DNA of 64,000 bases from Timema cristinae (GCA_039000515.1 JBCFYV010000001.1:33440061-33504060), one strand, 5' to 3'; shown: positions 1-11,404, numbered from the stretch's first letter. Notes: generated by a model from the letters alone, not told the origin. Translations and numbers: made by a program.

Positions 1-202
1 TTCATATTTCAATGCTTTTCTCAACAAATATACCAACATGAAGATATCAGAAAAATCAACTCTGAGGAAACACTACTTGCATTCAACCTATTTATCCATA
101 AGTTTTTACAATAGCAGTTTTTTTTCTGACATTAAAAAATATTAACTGAATTGTATTGATTTAAACTATTTACAGTAAACATTCTTTTTATTTCGTTTAA
201 GA

Positions 203-1498
203 CAATTGAGAAAATCCGCGAAGATATTGGAGAATCATATATCTGGGCTACTGTTGATGAAACCACTGACCACTGTGGCAGATATGTTGCAAATGTTGTT
301 GGAAAACTAGACTCCACGGGTCCTGGGAAACCTCACTTGGTTGTTTTAAAGATTCTTGAGGCAACCAACAGCTCGACAATTGCCATAGTTGTTCGTGAAG
401 CTTTGCTTAAGTATATAATGTAATTGCACAAGATATACTGTGTTAATTTAATGATTCACAGTGCTAGTCCTGTAAAAATTATAGTTATAAATAAGTTAAT
501 TTGTTTATATTAGGTGTCCTGTGGCCATCAGAAAACCACGATGAAAGGTTTTTGATGTTGCAATTCACGTGACTTGTCTGGCGCATGCTGTTCATAGGGT
601 TGCAGAAGATATTAGATCACGTTTTCCAAATGTTATCGCTATTATTTCCACAGTCAAGAAAGTGTTTTTGAAGGCTCCATCACGAATCTTCTCATTTAAG
701 GCTGCTCTGCCCAACATACCCTTGTCACAGCAGCCAGTGTTAACGTGTTGGGGTACATGAATTCATGCTGCGTTGTACTATGCAGATTACCTGGGTGACA
801 TTCAAAAGGTATTATACAATACACTATCTTTAGGTGCGTTTCCAAATTAAAATTGCATTGATCGTTTACCACTAGTTTTATTGATTCCACCTGTCCGTCC
901 ACATTATTAGAAAAAAAATGTAATGGTTATACTTGTAGAACACAATATATTGAAAGAATGGTGAGTTTTGATACACCAATCGTTTTGCTTGTAGGTAGTC
1001 TAAACATTTGACGAGGAACAAGCTGTCGCCATTACAGAAGCAAATGCTGCCATCTCCTGCTCAAGTGTCAGTGCGGATCTTGCATACGTAAAAAGAAATT
1101 TTGGAAATCTTCCTGGAGCAATCACAGCTTTAGAGGCGAAGGATTTTCCTCTCATGAAAGCTGTGAAGATAATGCGGGGAATAGAAGAAAACCTGAATCA
1201 GGTTTCTGGCTCAGTTGGCACAGCCATCGTCGACAAATTTAACAGAGTATTGCAGCAAAACCCTGGGTGGAAAGTGATTGCAAGTATTGTGGAGATCTTA
1301 GAAGGACAAACTACATCACTCCCAGAAGTCAAGCTTAGCCCAGCTAAAATAGCTTGTCTGAAGTTTTGCCCAATGACTTCATGTGAAGTCGAGAGAAGTT
1401 TCTCACAGTATAAAAACATATTGTCAGACAACAGAACAAAATTTACACCTGAAAATCTCGAGAAATGTTTGATAATTAACTCTAATAGTAATTAATAT
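203..1498 (+). pseudogene. hAT-family transposase relic
   Basis: Three blocks in order read as one hAT transposase. Block 1 (203-421) has IWATVDETTDHCGRYVANVV, the first catalytic-region motif. Block 2 (about 545-806) has VTCLAHAVHRVAEDIRSRF and LKAPSRIFSFKAALP, then HAALYYADYLGD. Block 3 (1004-1495) ends in CPMTSCEVERSFSQYKN and LSDNRTKF, the C-terminal hAT dimerisation region. Intron-like gaps lie between blocks, with acceptor-like TTATATTAG before 514 and GCTTGTAG before 995. The frame is broken by stops at 542-544, 758-760 (TGA where a tryptophan codon is expected) and 1001-1003. The N-terminal zinc finger lies off the left edge. Confidence 0.85.
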
Positions 1499-1554
1499 GT
1501 GTTTATGAAAAGTGTATGCTGGATTTTTAAGAGTGAATAATAAAATGCTGAGTG

Positions 1555-1715
1555 TTTTGGTGCCTTTTTTTGCATTACTATGCCTATTTATGTGCCTATT
1601 TTTTTCTTTTTAGTGCCTATTTATTGCCTTTTTTACTTTATAATGCCTATTTATGTTCCTATTTTTGTGATTTGTAGTGCCTACTTGCCTGCCTTTTTTT
1701 AAAATATTTAGTGTC
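1555..1715 (+). repeat. TGCCTATTT short interspersed repeats at the 3' end of the hAT relic
   Basis: At least seven copies of TGCCTATTT-like words, in the same orientation, are packed into 160 bp just after the transposase stop. Clustered subterminal repeats are known transposase-binding sites in hAT elements; that role here is inferred from position. Confidence 0.6.
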
Positions 1716-2089
1716 TATAAATCCATCCCCTAGTGATGATGATGATAATTATGATTTTGTCGTGCCAGTAAAAGGTTTAAACCTAACTTAAGCCCAAATA
1801 ACCAAACAATTGTGACCACAGGAACAATTCCACTTCGGGAAAAATACCCACCATGAATAGAACCTGGGATCTATAAATTAGTTGCCAGGAATGCTGACCA
1901 CTAAACCAATATTTCGACTATAGTTATTATTTACTACACAATAGTGATTTTTCATGAATAAAAATGTTTTATATCTCTTAATTCAATCATACACATGTTC
2001 AATTATCCAAACCGCCATTGTCATGAATTAATTCGGATGGCCGGCCTTCTATTGTATTTAAATATATATGATTTGTATTATCTTCTTAC

Positions 2090-2258
2090 TTTGTTTTAAC
2101 ACTGAGTGATGTAGCTCTGGCCAGGACATCACTGCCTATTGACGAGTCTATCTGTCCAGTTTTCTTGTCTATTTGGTCAATGAAATGATCACGATGTCTG
2201 ATCAAGTAGTTTTGCAGGTTCCCATAACGGCAGAACTCCACAATCACTAGAAGCTCCT
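2090..2258 (-). CDS. Pvr: Pvr-like exon 17: kinase hinge and start of kinase insert
   Basis: After a split AAG codon shared with the previous exon it reads ELLVIVEFCRYGNLQNYL, the hinge and alpha-D region typical of PDGFR/VEGFR kinases, then a polar stretch (HFIDQIDKKTGQID) that looks like the start of the kinase insert. The acceptor is GGCACAG with a weak pyrimidine tract. The donor is AAA|GTAAG, leaving two bases of a codon, so more coding sequence must follow left of the window. Positions 1-2090 hold no recognisable continuation (HRD, DFG or APE motifs), only a transposon relic. Confidence 0.88.
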
Positions 2259-2356
2259 CTGTGCCAACATATATTTATATATATATTAGTAGTATATTAC
2301 TAAAAGCCAGTTCGTTTCCCACTGTTAAATATTTATTTTATTACAGGGAAATTAAC

Positions 2357-2475
2357 TAAATGTTTGTGCTGACCACTTGAAACCCTCTATTCACAAATGT
2401 TAGCACTATAAATACTAAAGGCTAAGGCCGTTGGGTCTGTATAGATTGATCAGGGCTCAATCCATATAATATATA
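2357..2475 (+). repeat. Fragment of an interspersed repeat containing GTGCTGACCAC
   Basis: GTGCTGACCACTTGAAACCC here recurs as GTGCTGACCACATGACACC at 46912, and a reverse-oriented relative occurs near 33155. The three share a phrase ending in CAAATGTT or similar. The family was not identified. Confidence 0.5.
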
Positions 2476-3012
2476 ATCACGTGGCTGGAGCTATGGATAT
2501 AGTTTTGGCCTACGAAGCATCCCTTTTTTATGAGAAAAATCCGAAACCTGGAAAAAATAAAACCGATAACTTGAAAGAGTCATGAGCACAAGTTACGCAA
2601 CCTTTGTTTCGAAAAATAAAAGATTAGATTAAAACAATGAACACACTTTAGGTAAAATCCAAAATGGTGCCTGTAAGTGCCCTAGTGATTAGGTTAGTCA
2701 ATATATATTCTACATTATGGGTGAATATATGCACACACACTTATGAAAGAACCTTTGATACAAAAAAATTTGGTTGGGGTATCTAAATCTAGATATTTCT
2801 ATGAATTAAATAAAATACGTCTGAATTGTCTTAGGGCTTTACAATCGACCCATTGAATGGGACAAGCAAGAAAGTTCTTGAACTATGTGGTTTTTCACCT
2901 GGGCATGAAAACAATTTTTTTATTTAATATGTAACGAATGCTATTTTTTTAAATTAAAGCACTTAGTAGTGTCTACATTCAGAAACCATAAATCTCTTTG
3001 GTGGGTGTATTA

Positions 3013-3824
3013 GAGCCCATTTCCACGAGCGTATTTAGCAGCCTTGCTTGACGATACCTGGTTTTAAATGGCTGTGTTTACACTAGCGTGTGCGGTTGAA
3101 TTTGCAGCCCTGCTGCCACGCACGATCGCCCGTCCTCACGACTAGCCGCGGCGTTTCCTAGCAGCGCTGCCAGTGTAGATACATTAAATTAAATTGTCTT
3201 GTTTTTACGGGCGACAGAAATACGCGCGACTCTTTCAAAAAGAGCCACGTGTTGTTGTGCTAGGCTGACAATTAGAGTATTATTTATTACTATAAAACAA
3301 TCCCCAACAATCCTTTAGAGCTTAGATATGGAAATGTTTATTAATGAAATAGAGATGCTATCAGCCGTTTGGGATTTAAAGTAATGTTAACACAGCAATA
3401 AGCAAGAAAAAACAAGATCATGGGACAGTTTATTCCATATTCATGTGTAAAGACCTTAGGAGTGAGGGGAGGTCCAAACAATGCTTACGTAATACAGAGA
3501 GAAACAGGAAAGAATGGGGGAGTGTGAATCACGAGTAAATTAAAAAATATATATATTATGTTATAAATTTCTAAATTTACCAGTTTAATACAATAAATTT
3601 AGATTTAATGTACAACAATGTTTATTGTGAATTATTGTGAATTATTTTACACTATTAACTTATAAGTCTCGTTAATAACTACCAGCATGTTATATAGTGC
3701 ATAAAAAACTATTAATTCCTGTTAGGATGGAGAAAGGGGGGGGGGGGGTTAATATTGGTAGCACAACAGCAGCTATTCTACGGGCATTAACAGCACTGCT
3801 AAATACGCTCGTGGAAAAGAGCCC
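3013..3824. mobile_element. PIF/Harbinger-like non-autonomous DNA transposon
   Basis: Terminal inverted repeats of about 30 bp share TTTCCACGAGCGTATTTAGC (left 3021-3040, with its reverse complement ending near 3815), and the element is flanked by TTA at 3010-3012 and 3825-3827. A 3-bp TWA target duplication and GGGC-type ends fit the PIF/Harbinger superfamily. No transposase was seen. It sits in the intron between kinase exons, its end only about 40 bp from the donor at 3865. A poly-G run is at 3737-3748. Confidence 0.8.
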
Positions 3825-3865
3825 TTAGAGTGTGCGGTGAAATAAAAGTTAAGCTACAATATTAC

Positions 3866-4090
3866 TTTTAGCGAGGTTCTTGGTACATGCTCCCAGAAGG
3901 TTCACAACATTGAGATGTTTCCCAAGATGCACCATGATCTTGAGTTCGGAGGCAAGCGCCTTAAGGTAAGTGTAATCTGCATTCTTCTTCACCATCTTTA
4001 CAGCAACAGCTCTGACCGTCTCACCTTCGACAATCCCCCACGCCTCAGCCTTCATTACCACTCCAAATGCTCCTGCACCCAGTTGTTTAC
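3866..4090 (-). CDS. Pvr: Pvr-like exon 16: kinase N-lobe with ATP-binding loop
   Basis: Encodes the glycine loop [12 protein letters not shown], the catalytic lysine in AVAVKMVKK, the alpha-C glutamate in LASELKIM and the [12 protein letters not shown] strand, all in the right order and spacing for a class III/V receptor kinase. The acceptor is TTTCCCCAG|GTAAAC and the donor AAAA|GTAAT; both boundaries are phase 1 and match their neighbours. The first ~37 bases of this exon and ~45 bases of intron before it have been copied six more times immediately upstream (4091-4600). Those copies carry degenerate versions of the glycine-loop codons. Confidence 0.95.
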
Positions 4091-4600
4091 CTGGGGAAAC
4101 AAATTGTAAATAGCTCAGGTGTTTATTAAATACATTCCAGTAAAATGGTCCTTCACCAGCTCTTTGCTCGGGGTAAACAAGTTGTAAATGGCTCAGGTGT
4201 TTATTAAATACATTCCCGGTCAAATGGTCCCTCACCTAGCTGCTTACCTTAGGGGAAACAATTGTAAATAGCTCAGGTGTTTATTAAATACATTCCCAGT
4301 AAAATGGTCCTTCACCCAGCTCTTTGCCTCGGGGAAACAAGTTGTAAATGGCTCAGGTGTTTATTAAATACATTCCCGGTCAAATGGTCCCTCACCTAGC
4401 TGTTTACCTTGGGGAAACAAGTTGTAAATATCCAGGTGTTTATTAAATACATTCCCGGTCAAATGGTCCCTCACCTAGCTGCTTACCTAGGGGAAACAAA
4501 TTGTAAATAGCTCAGGTGTTTATTAAATACATTCCCGGTCAAATGGTCACTCACCTAGCTGATTACCTTGGGGAAACAAGTTGTAAATAACTTGGATGTC
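4091..4600 (-). repeat. Pvr: Tandem array, ~80-bp unit x6, derived from the exon 16 splice acceptor
   Basis: Units are marked by the CCCC before the acceptor at 4093 (the true site), then 4170, 4252, 4331, 4411, 4490 and 4570, spaced 77-82 bp. Each unit contains ~45 bp of intron 3' end (TTTAATAAACACCTGAGC, then TTTGTTTCCCC) plus a degenerate copy of the first ~37 bp of the kinase exon. Several copies read CCCCTAG|GTAAGC or CCCCAAG|GTAA, so they look at once like a 3' and a 5' splice site. Confidence 0.92.
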
Positions 4601-4807
4601 TGGTATATTCCTGGTTGTCGTGCATTTTTGTTAAAAATATTCTAACCACAATTATTTCCTTGTTAATATGTTTTACAAGGCTCTTGCTTATGCTTTTATA
4701 TTATTGCTGATCTTTTCTCGTTCAAAGTAGGCTACTCGTTTAAAAATTAAAAATGTTACGTGATTGTGTTCATGATTTTTGAGCACCCTATTTAATTTGT
4801 CACTCAC

Positions 4808-4958
4808 CAAGTTTGAGTTTGTCCCTGGGGAACTCCCATTTTTTGTCATAAGGCAGCAACTCAGCCTGTTCGTCCAAAGGCAGCTCAGGGTTCATATTGT
4901 CCATGGCGCCTTCCTCGAAATGAATCAATCCGACTACCGCCATCTCTCTGAGTATTCT
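4808..4958 (-). CDS. Pvr: Pvr-like exon 15: juxtamembrane segment
   Basis: Starts in phase 0 at an acceptor preceded by a strong pyrimidine tract and ends CTTG|GTGAGT. It encodes about 50 residues, including [17 protein letters not shown], then [19 protein letters not shown], which runs straight into the glycine loop of the next exon. The YDxxWEFPRDxLxLG motif is the hallmark of class III/V receptor kinases. The tyrosine in LLPYDKKW is placed like regulatory juxtamembrane tyrosines of that family, though its use here is inferred. Confidence 0.95.
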
Positions 4959-5429
4959 CTGGAAGAGAGAAAAAAAAGCCTGTGTTAAGATTAAGGTTGC
5001 ATAGCGAAAGGAAAATATTGATGTTAACATCAAATTCTTGACAGCATGCTGAAAATATCAATATTTAAGTCTGAATTGTTTTTAATTGGAGTTAAAAGAT
5101 GTTCGCAGCTAAAAAGAAAAAGCTGCAATTAGTTTTTTTTAATATATAATTTAAAATTTGTCCCAAATTATATTGAAATATAGATAATTATTCAAATATA
5201 TATGAATTAATTTGGTTTGAAAATCATTTTGTCCAACATAAATGGCATGTTAATTGATAGATGAATGGTATTTAAACATAATATGAAGTATGACAAAGTA
5301 TGATATAGCATACAAAATACATAAATATTTTACATTGCGTATAAAAACTGTATATTGATTTACATTTTACATAATCGCCAACCCATCAGAACTAGTACAA
5401 TGTTTCACTCTAGTGATAGTCACTGCTTT

Positions 5430-6160
5430 TAACATATATTTTCCCCTTTTTAATACAAAAAAAGGTGATTGTGTTTACGATGACAATAGTTTGGTTTTTT
5501 CGTATTTTTACAAATGTAACAATTAATAGATAATACTCGATGTTTGAGGTGAAACATCTACTTCATTGTTACTAATTATGAAACCCTTGAATCCTTCGAA
5601 TCTTTAAGGATATTCAAGATTCAAGGTACAAGAAAATTTCAGATTTCAAACAAAAATACTTGAAGAAATATTTTTATTTTTTATTTTTTCAAGTGAAATT
5701 TGTTTTAAAGCTCTAATAAAGATTATTGGCGGTTCAATTTAATTTATAATTATAGGATGAGCTAAACAACCAGATCTATACCATAATTTAACACTTACCT
5801 GAATGTTCGAACATGGTTTAGGGTCTGGTTGTTTAGTTCATCCTATAATTTTAAATTAAATTGAACAATCAATAATCTTTATTAGAGATTTAAAACAAAC
5901 TTCACTTGAAAAATTGAAAGAAAAAAACTTTTTTCAAGTATTTTTGTCTGAAATCTGAAATTTTCTCGTACCGTGAATCTTGAATATCCTTAAAGATTCA
6001 AAGTATTCGAGGGACTCATCATTAGTAACAATGAAGTAAATGTTTCACCTCAAACACTGAGTACTATCTATTAATTGTTGTAGTTATAAAAAAAACTATT
6101 GCCATCGTAAATACAATCACCCATTTTTTTATTAAAAAGAGTAAAAATATGTGAGAAACA
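5430..6160. mobile_element. Long palindrome (foldback element) in an intron
   Basis: Two arms of roughly 350 bp are reverse complements with scattered mismatches. Left arm is about 5430-5780, right arm about 5818-6160, with a short ~35-bp loop. Matching anchors are GATGAGCTAAACAACCAGA (from 5758) against TCTGGTTGTTTAGTTCATC (from 5822), and GGTGATTGTGTTTACGATG (from 5464) against CATCGTAAATACAATCACC near 6105. No coding capacity was seen and the target duplication is unclear. Confidence 0.85.
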
Positions 6161-6409
6161 GTATATTTTAACCTTTTATACACACAAATATATATATAAG
6201 GTTAATATAGGTTTTTATCGGTTTTTACTAAGGCTATAGCCGTCATTATCAAATATGAAAGCTTCGCTATATAATCCATCATGATATGTACGTTCATACA
6301 GTTCTCGTACTATTGGCAGCATTTGATCACTTGATCACTCATATGTAGCTGTTTATTTCTGCCCATACATCACAGGGACTGCCTTAAAATATGACTGGAG
6401 ATTGACCCG

Positions 6410-6545
6410 GGCATGGGATGGTTCTTGAATAGTTAAGTGGTTAGAAATTTGGTGTACTAAGCCAAATGTCCTGGGTTTGAATCCTGTGTCCTGGTGTCAT
6501 TTTTCAATTTAAAAATCATGTTACACTTCTGCTATGAAGTTCATC
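6410..6545 (+). repeat. tRNA-headed repeat, head type 5
   Basis: TAGTTAAGTGGTTAGAAATT resembles an A box and GGGTTTGAATCC a B box; downstream is TTTTTCAATTT, shared with the arms of the palindrome at 26410-26825. Probably a diverged SINE copy. Confidence 0.6.
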
Positions 6546-6562
6546 AAACAAAGTTAACCAAC

Positions 6563-6663
6563 CCTTTCTTCATGAATTTTCCAGCTCATGTAGATAACTG
6601 CTCCTAGACATACAATAACCAAAACGGAGATCCCAGCAATAACTCCTCCTCCTAATCGTCCAC
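6563..6663 (-). CDS. Pvr: Pvr-like exon 14: single transmembrane helix
   Basis: Acceptor TTTTCTTCAG, phase 1 start, and donor AGG|GTTGGT, phase 0 end. It encodes GRLGGGVIAGISVLVIV followed by CLGAVIYMSWKIHEER: a glycine-rich lead-in, about 21 hydrophobic residues, then a basic stop-transfer segment. It sits exactly between the last Ig domain and the juxtamembrane exon. The donor is weaker than the others, but the phase fits. Confidence 0.92.
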
Positions 6664-6839
6664 CTGAAGAAAAAAAAAACTAACATTTATTGCCAAATCA
6701 GTTATGTAGAGCCAATTTGAAACGTTTACAACAAGAAAATTGTATCTTGTTTATGGAAGGCAACGAATATGGTCTATGGGAGAATGGGGCTAGGGGCTAA
6801 ATTAGTTCCACTTTTTTGTTAGTAGCACATTATTATTAT

Positions 6840-6979
6840 TAGCACCGCGTCTTACTACCCGTTCGGGTTATACGCACTTACGCTAATGTGTAATGGCAGG
6901 GTGATTGTGAGATGAAATGAAGGACCTACAGTTTAACGTGGAATCCGAACCACGGTGGCGGCCTGGCATTCCACACATT
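6840..6979 (-). mobile_element. 5'-truncated SINE with tail A
   Basis: Contains only the 3' part of the family: GGAATGCCAG onwards to GGGTAGTAAGACGCGGTGC and TAA repeats, reverse orientation. It is flanked by a perfect 12-bp duplication GTTAGTAGCACA at 6828-6839 and 6980-6991, so the truncation happened at insertion. Confidence 0.9.
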
Positions 6980-7579
6980 GTTAGTAGCACAGAATATCAA
7001 AGCAGCCAGGGATGTACCCAGGACTTTATCTGAATGCAACATATTTTTACAGCATTGAAAACCTTTTGACATTTTTTTTTCCTTTCCCTCAAATATAAAT
7101 TGGGTTTGTCAGTGTATGAATTTTACAAGACTCCAATAGTCTACTAACTTAAGTATTGAGAAGGAATACAATATTACAGTTTGGCTTTGAGAGCTGCCTT
7201 TAAAAAATGTTACCAGCTGGTCTAAATCAATTAAATTACACTTTTACATAATTTTCCTTACAGAATCAAGAGCGTACTTGCTGACACTAACATATTTTTT
7301 CAAGGCAAGAAAATGTTAAAGAAATGCCTTTATGATTATTTTTTTAAATAGATATCTTGAAGAGGGCAAAAACCATTTAGGTGTTTCAAACAGTTAAAAT
7401 AACACCTAATCTATTTTGTCCATGAACAATACTGTTCAGCATTGAATCACCCTTGAAATAATTTAAATTTATTTTCAAACAAAAACTTTGTTTTCTCGAT
7501 AATATGAATAGTATACGACTCCAATAACCTATTAACATAAGCATTGAGAAGGAATATAAGATGACGTTACTAATCATAC

Positions 7580-7763
7580 CTTTCACGGTTAAAGTCACTG
7601 TTTTCTCAAGTATAGCAACTTTGTTTTTCGCCAGGCATTTGTAAGTTCCATCATCGGTTTCATCCAAGAACTTTAAAACAAGGGTTTGGTTGTCATCTCT
7701 CCATTCTATTCTGGATTCATTGCTACCTTCTGCTATCGTGTCTTTTGAAAATAAGGTGTCATC
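7580..7763 (-). CDS. Pvr: Pvr-like exon 13: second half of Ig domain 7
   Basis: Starts phase 0 (TTATTTTCAG|GATGAC) and ends phase 1 (AAAG|GTATG). It holds the F-strand motif DETDDGTYKCLAKN with the second Ig cysteine and the G strand EKTVTLTVK. It completes the fold begun in the 9397-9524 exon. This is the membrane-proximal domain, which mediates homotypic receptor contacts in the VEGFR family. Confidence 0.95.
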
Positions 7764-7971
7764 CTGAAAATAAAAAATGCTTAGTTGTTTTTTTGTCGAA
7801 ACAAATAAGGAAGATAATAATATATCTTAAAAAGTTGGATATTTTCATTTCAATTAAGTTTAAGATAAAATATATTAAGTATTGGCAAAAGAAAGAGGGT
7901 TTCGATCTTTGTTTGATGTAAAGGTGTTTAGCAAGCATTTTATTTGCACCATGTCTTTTGACTCCTTTTTA

Positions 7972-8210
7972 TTTAGTGCCACGTCTTATTGTTCAGGCTA
8001 TACACATATTTAGTAATATGCTAATGAGCTAGGGATCAGGAAAGTTGAATTTAAAATAAGTGTACCCATATTTGCGTTAAGGGAGAGGGTAAAACCATAT
8101 AGGAAAAAACTCAGTACAATCAACTGGGGTTCTAGCCCTAATCTCCCTGTCATTGGCAGTCTAGTCTAAGTGATGTCGTAGACCATGCGGCCACCGAAGC
8201 GAGTGATATC
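7972..8210 (-). mobile_element. Old SINE copy, head 2 / tail A
   Basis: Reads in reverse from CACTTCGGTGGCCGCATGGTC-like head to a diverged tail (ACGTCTTATTGTTCAGGC). It is heavily mutated compared with 23126-23399. Confidence 0.65.
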
Positions 8211-8219
8211 CGTATTTGA

Positions 8220-9390
8220 TTGTGATAGTGAACTAGAGATGAGTAATCTATAATTTAAGGAAAAGTACTCTCATTAATTTGGTAATGGTGAAATCACAAT
8301 ATTAAGAGTACAGGAGGAAAGTTGAGTTTTAGCTTAGAATGAATTAGTGCTGCCATCTGTTAGACAATCATCAGACCTTTCTAATGCACTTTAGATTATG
8401 GTTAAAAGAGGGCTTTGTCATATTTGAAGTGTAGAACGTTTTTATCTACCATGCTTGTATAACTTTTTTTGAGCACGTTTCACTAAACAATCGAACAAAA
8501 AGAGACTGGTCTGCTTGCGGGCAGAGAGATAATGGTCACCATGAACTGAGGCTTATGGATTTGTTTTGACTTATCACAGTTTTTAAACAGATTAATTAAT
8601 TTACGTAAGAAAGTGAGTGATAACAGAATGTAAAATAAATAAAAATATTTGCTGGGGTCATTATGGGGTTTGAGAAATAAAAGTTGTTGTACTGGAAAAT
8701 GTGTATAATTTGACTTTTCACCCTTTTCTCTCTGTACCTTTCATAGAATATGGAGACAAGTATTAAAAAAACTTATCTTGTAGGCTATTTGATAATACAA
8801 GTGACCTATGACCTAATCTTTTTGTATTGATGTGTAGAATAAGAATTTTGATGGTTGTAAGCTCAAAAAACAAAATGGTGTTCATTAATCATTGATCATT
8901 ATCGTATTTTTAAACGATGCATGTATCATAACTGTCGAGTGAAGTTAACCTGCAACCCCCTTATGGAAAATAGGAGGGACGATAGGTGTCTCATAAAGAT
9001 AAAATATTAAACTGAATTAGTGCCTATAGCTTGTAAATGTGTAATACGACAGTGTATAAACACTGTACAGTGATGTAAAGTAATTGATGGTGAGGGAAGC
9101 CAACCTGAAAGGATAGGTTAGCCTAGATAGAAAAACACACTTCTCTCTTCATTTCTTCTCTTCTCAAACTATTGCACTCTTAAACTTTACATTGTTGTAA
9201 ATTTTTGGAAATATTTATTTATCATGATACATGAAGCAATATTTCGAAAATTTATAACAATGTTAAGTGTAATAGTGCGAGAGTTTTAATGTACATTGTT
9301 TCTATTCTGTCGTATTAAAGAAAAATATTGAAATAGCGTAATTTTTAATGAGATGTATTACAAAAAAAATTGAAGCTGCAATATGAATGC
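8220..9390. other. Pvr: Intron sequence with nothing recognised
   Basis: AT-rich intron between exons 13 and 12. No exon, RNA gene or clear repeat was recognised here by eye. Confidence 0.5.
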
Positions 9391-9396
9391 TTGTAC

Positions 9397-9524
9397 CTTA
9401 TACCAAGTGACATCAGGTTTAGGTGTTCCTCCAAAATTACATCTCCAATGGAGGGTAGTCCTGCTATCCATGTACCATTTTGTTTGGTTCATGTTAGTAT
9501 CCTTGAAGTATGGGGCTTGTAGAT
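9397..9524 (-). CDS. Pvr: Pvr-like exon 12: first half of Ig domain 7
   Basis: The acceptor has a very strong pyrimidine tract (TCTCTCTTACAG) and the donor is AAG|GTACAA. It encodes LQAPYFKDTNMNQTKW, then TLHWRCNFGGTPKPDVTWYK with the first Ig cysteine and the core tryptophan. It joins in phase 0 to the exon at 7763, giving TWYK-DDTLFSK. NQT is a possible glycosylation site. Confidence 0.95.
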
Positions 9525-10392
9525 CTGTAAGAGAGAGACAACATTGACACTGGATTTGTGATCACTTAAGTTATTGTTTATTAATTGAATTTGTACTGGC
9601 AAAAAAACAACATTAAAATTGGATAGTTTCTAATCTCTCTTATTATTTATACATTTGGTTTGAATCTTCTCTCATGACATCAAGTGGAATCAAACTCTTT
9701 TGTAAAATCTCAATTCTGTAACACAATACAAATTTAACCCCTTATATTTTTTTGATTTTTTTTTTTTAGTTGTCTCCTGTCACAAGGCATAAATTACTAA
9801 TATTTTTTTAACGAGCATCTTAGAAATATATACTTTAGTAGACATAAACTATTTGTCAAAATATTAAAGCTATTCAAAAATATCTGTACATTATTGAGAA
9901 ATCAAGTGTTAATTTTTCCTAAGGTACCTACTGTATATAATGTATTGTTATGAACTTTAGATAAGAATCATTGTAAAGGCCTACTATACGACAAATACAT
10001 TGTAATACTAAATATTTTAGTCTTATAGGCTTGTTCTTAAAATTTATAAAGTAAAATTTACTAGCCTAGAACAGTTCAAGTCATTGAGCTCTAAACGTCA
10101 ACGACCAGAAAACTAATCAACACTAGACTATTATGTAATTAATATTATGTCGATAAAAATACATTTTGCCTGATTTTTTAAATTCAGTTTATTATCATAC
10201 AAATCATTTCACTGTGAGATTCAAATGTACGTACCTAATCCCAATAAATTAATTAACCCTGCAATCACTCGCAATTCAAAATTTTCGATCACTTAAACAC
10301 TATGTTGAATTGGCAATGATTTTTTTTTTTACTTGGCTTGTTTCCATTATTTAAATGCTCCTGAATAGTTTGGATCATCATTAATCCGTATG

Positions 10393-10677
10393 GTGGTGAC
10401 CTGGTGGTCTAGGGGTAAGGTGTCGGACTTCTATGCTGCGGCCGGGGTTCGATCCTCGGTCCCGGCACAGATTTATCTGATTGCCAAACCCTTCCTTCAC
10501 CTCTGACAAGACATCTTGTGAATGTGGGGAATGCCAGGACCTCCACCGTGGTTGGATTTCCCCTGTTAAACTGTAGGTCCTTCATTTCATCTCACAATCA
10601 TCCTACCATTACACATTAGCGTAAGTGCGTATAACCTGAACGGGTAGTAAGACGCGGTGCTAATAATAATAATAAAC
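10393..10677 (+). mobile_element. Full-length tRNA-derived SINE, head 1 / tail A
   Basis: A box TGGTCTAGGGGTAAGG and B box GGGTTCGATCC spaced like a tRNA gene, then the body (CTGATTGCCAAACCCTTCC) and tail GGGTAGTAAGACGCGGTGC with (TAA)n. An 11-bp target duplication TAATCCGTATG flanks it at 10382-10392 and 10678-10688. It lies in the intron between exons 12 and 11, opposite to the host gene. Confidence 0.93.
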
Positions 10678-11404
10678 TAATCCGTATGTGTGGCTGGATC
10701 TGTCAATTCAAACTACTGAGGTTTTACTCTATTGTGTCGCACATTGAATATTGACTAACTTCAGTATAGACTACTTTTACTAGACAACATAAATATCAAT
10801 GCATTATTTTATATTTAACTTTCTATATAATCAGTAATCTCTTCCACAAACAAATATTTATCTTGGTTAATTTAATTACATATTGTTTACAAATAGCTGA
10901 GCTCTCTATTATATGAATTAATTGGGGTAAAGCCTGTCTGTAAAATCAGGGCAAAAAATTAATGGGTTGAAAATTACAAGACAAAATATTTGTTCTTTGT
11001 TAATAATGCATTTTTATTACAACGAAATAGGTAAAGTAATACCATACACATTTACAAATCTTTGACATTTTGTTTGTTGGACAATGAAACATCCATGAAA
11101 ATGTTAGCAATGATAAGCCCCTTCTTAATTTTTATACAATTTTTAGGGTTGTATATAAATTAAGATAGGTTCATTTATTTGGTGGTGCCATTGTAAGCAT
11201 GAACAGTACAGTAAATATGCTAATATAAATACATGTAGAACACTAAAACATAGCTATATACACAATTCTGAAAATACTCTACATGAAACAAGTTTAATGC
11301 TCCAGTAATGAAAACAAAGCAGTGGAACAACACGCACATTTCTGAAACCAGATAAAACTGTTTTTTTTAGAGGTGTGCATTAGGTGGGATTTTACAGACT
11401 TGCC

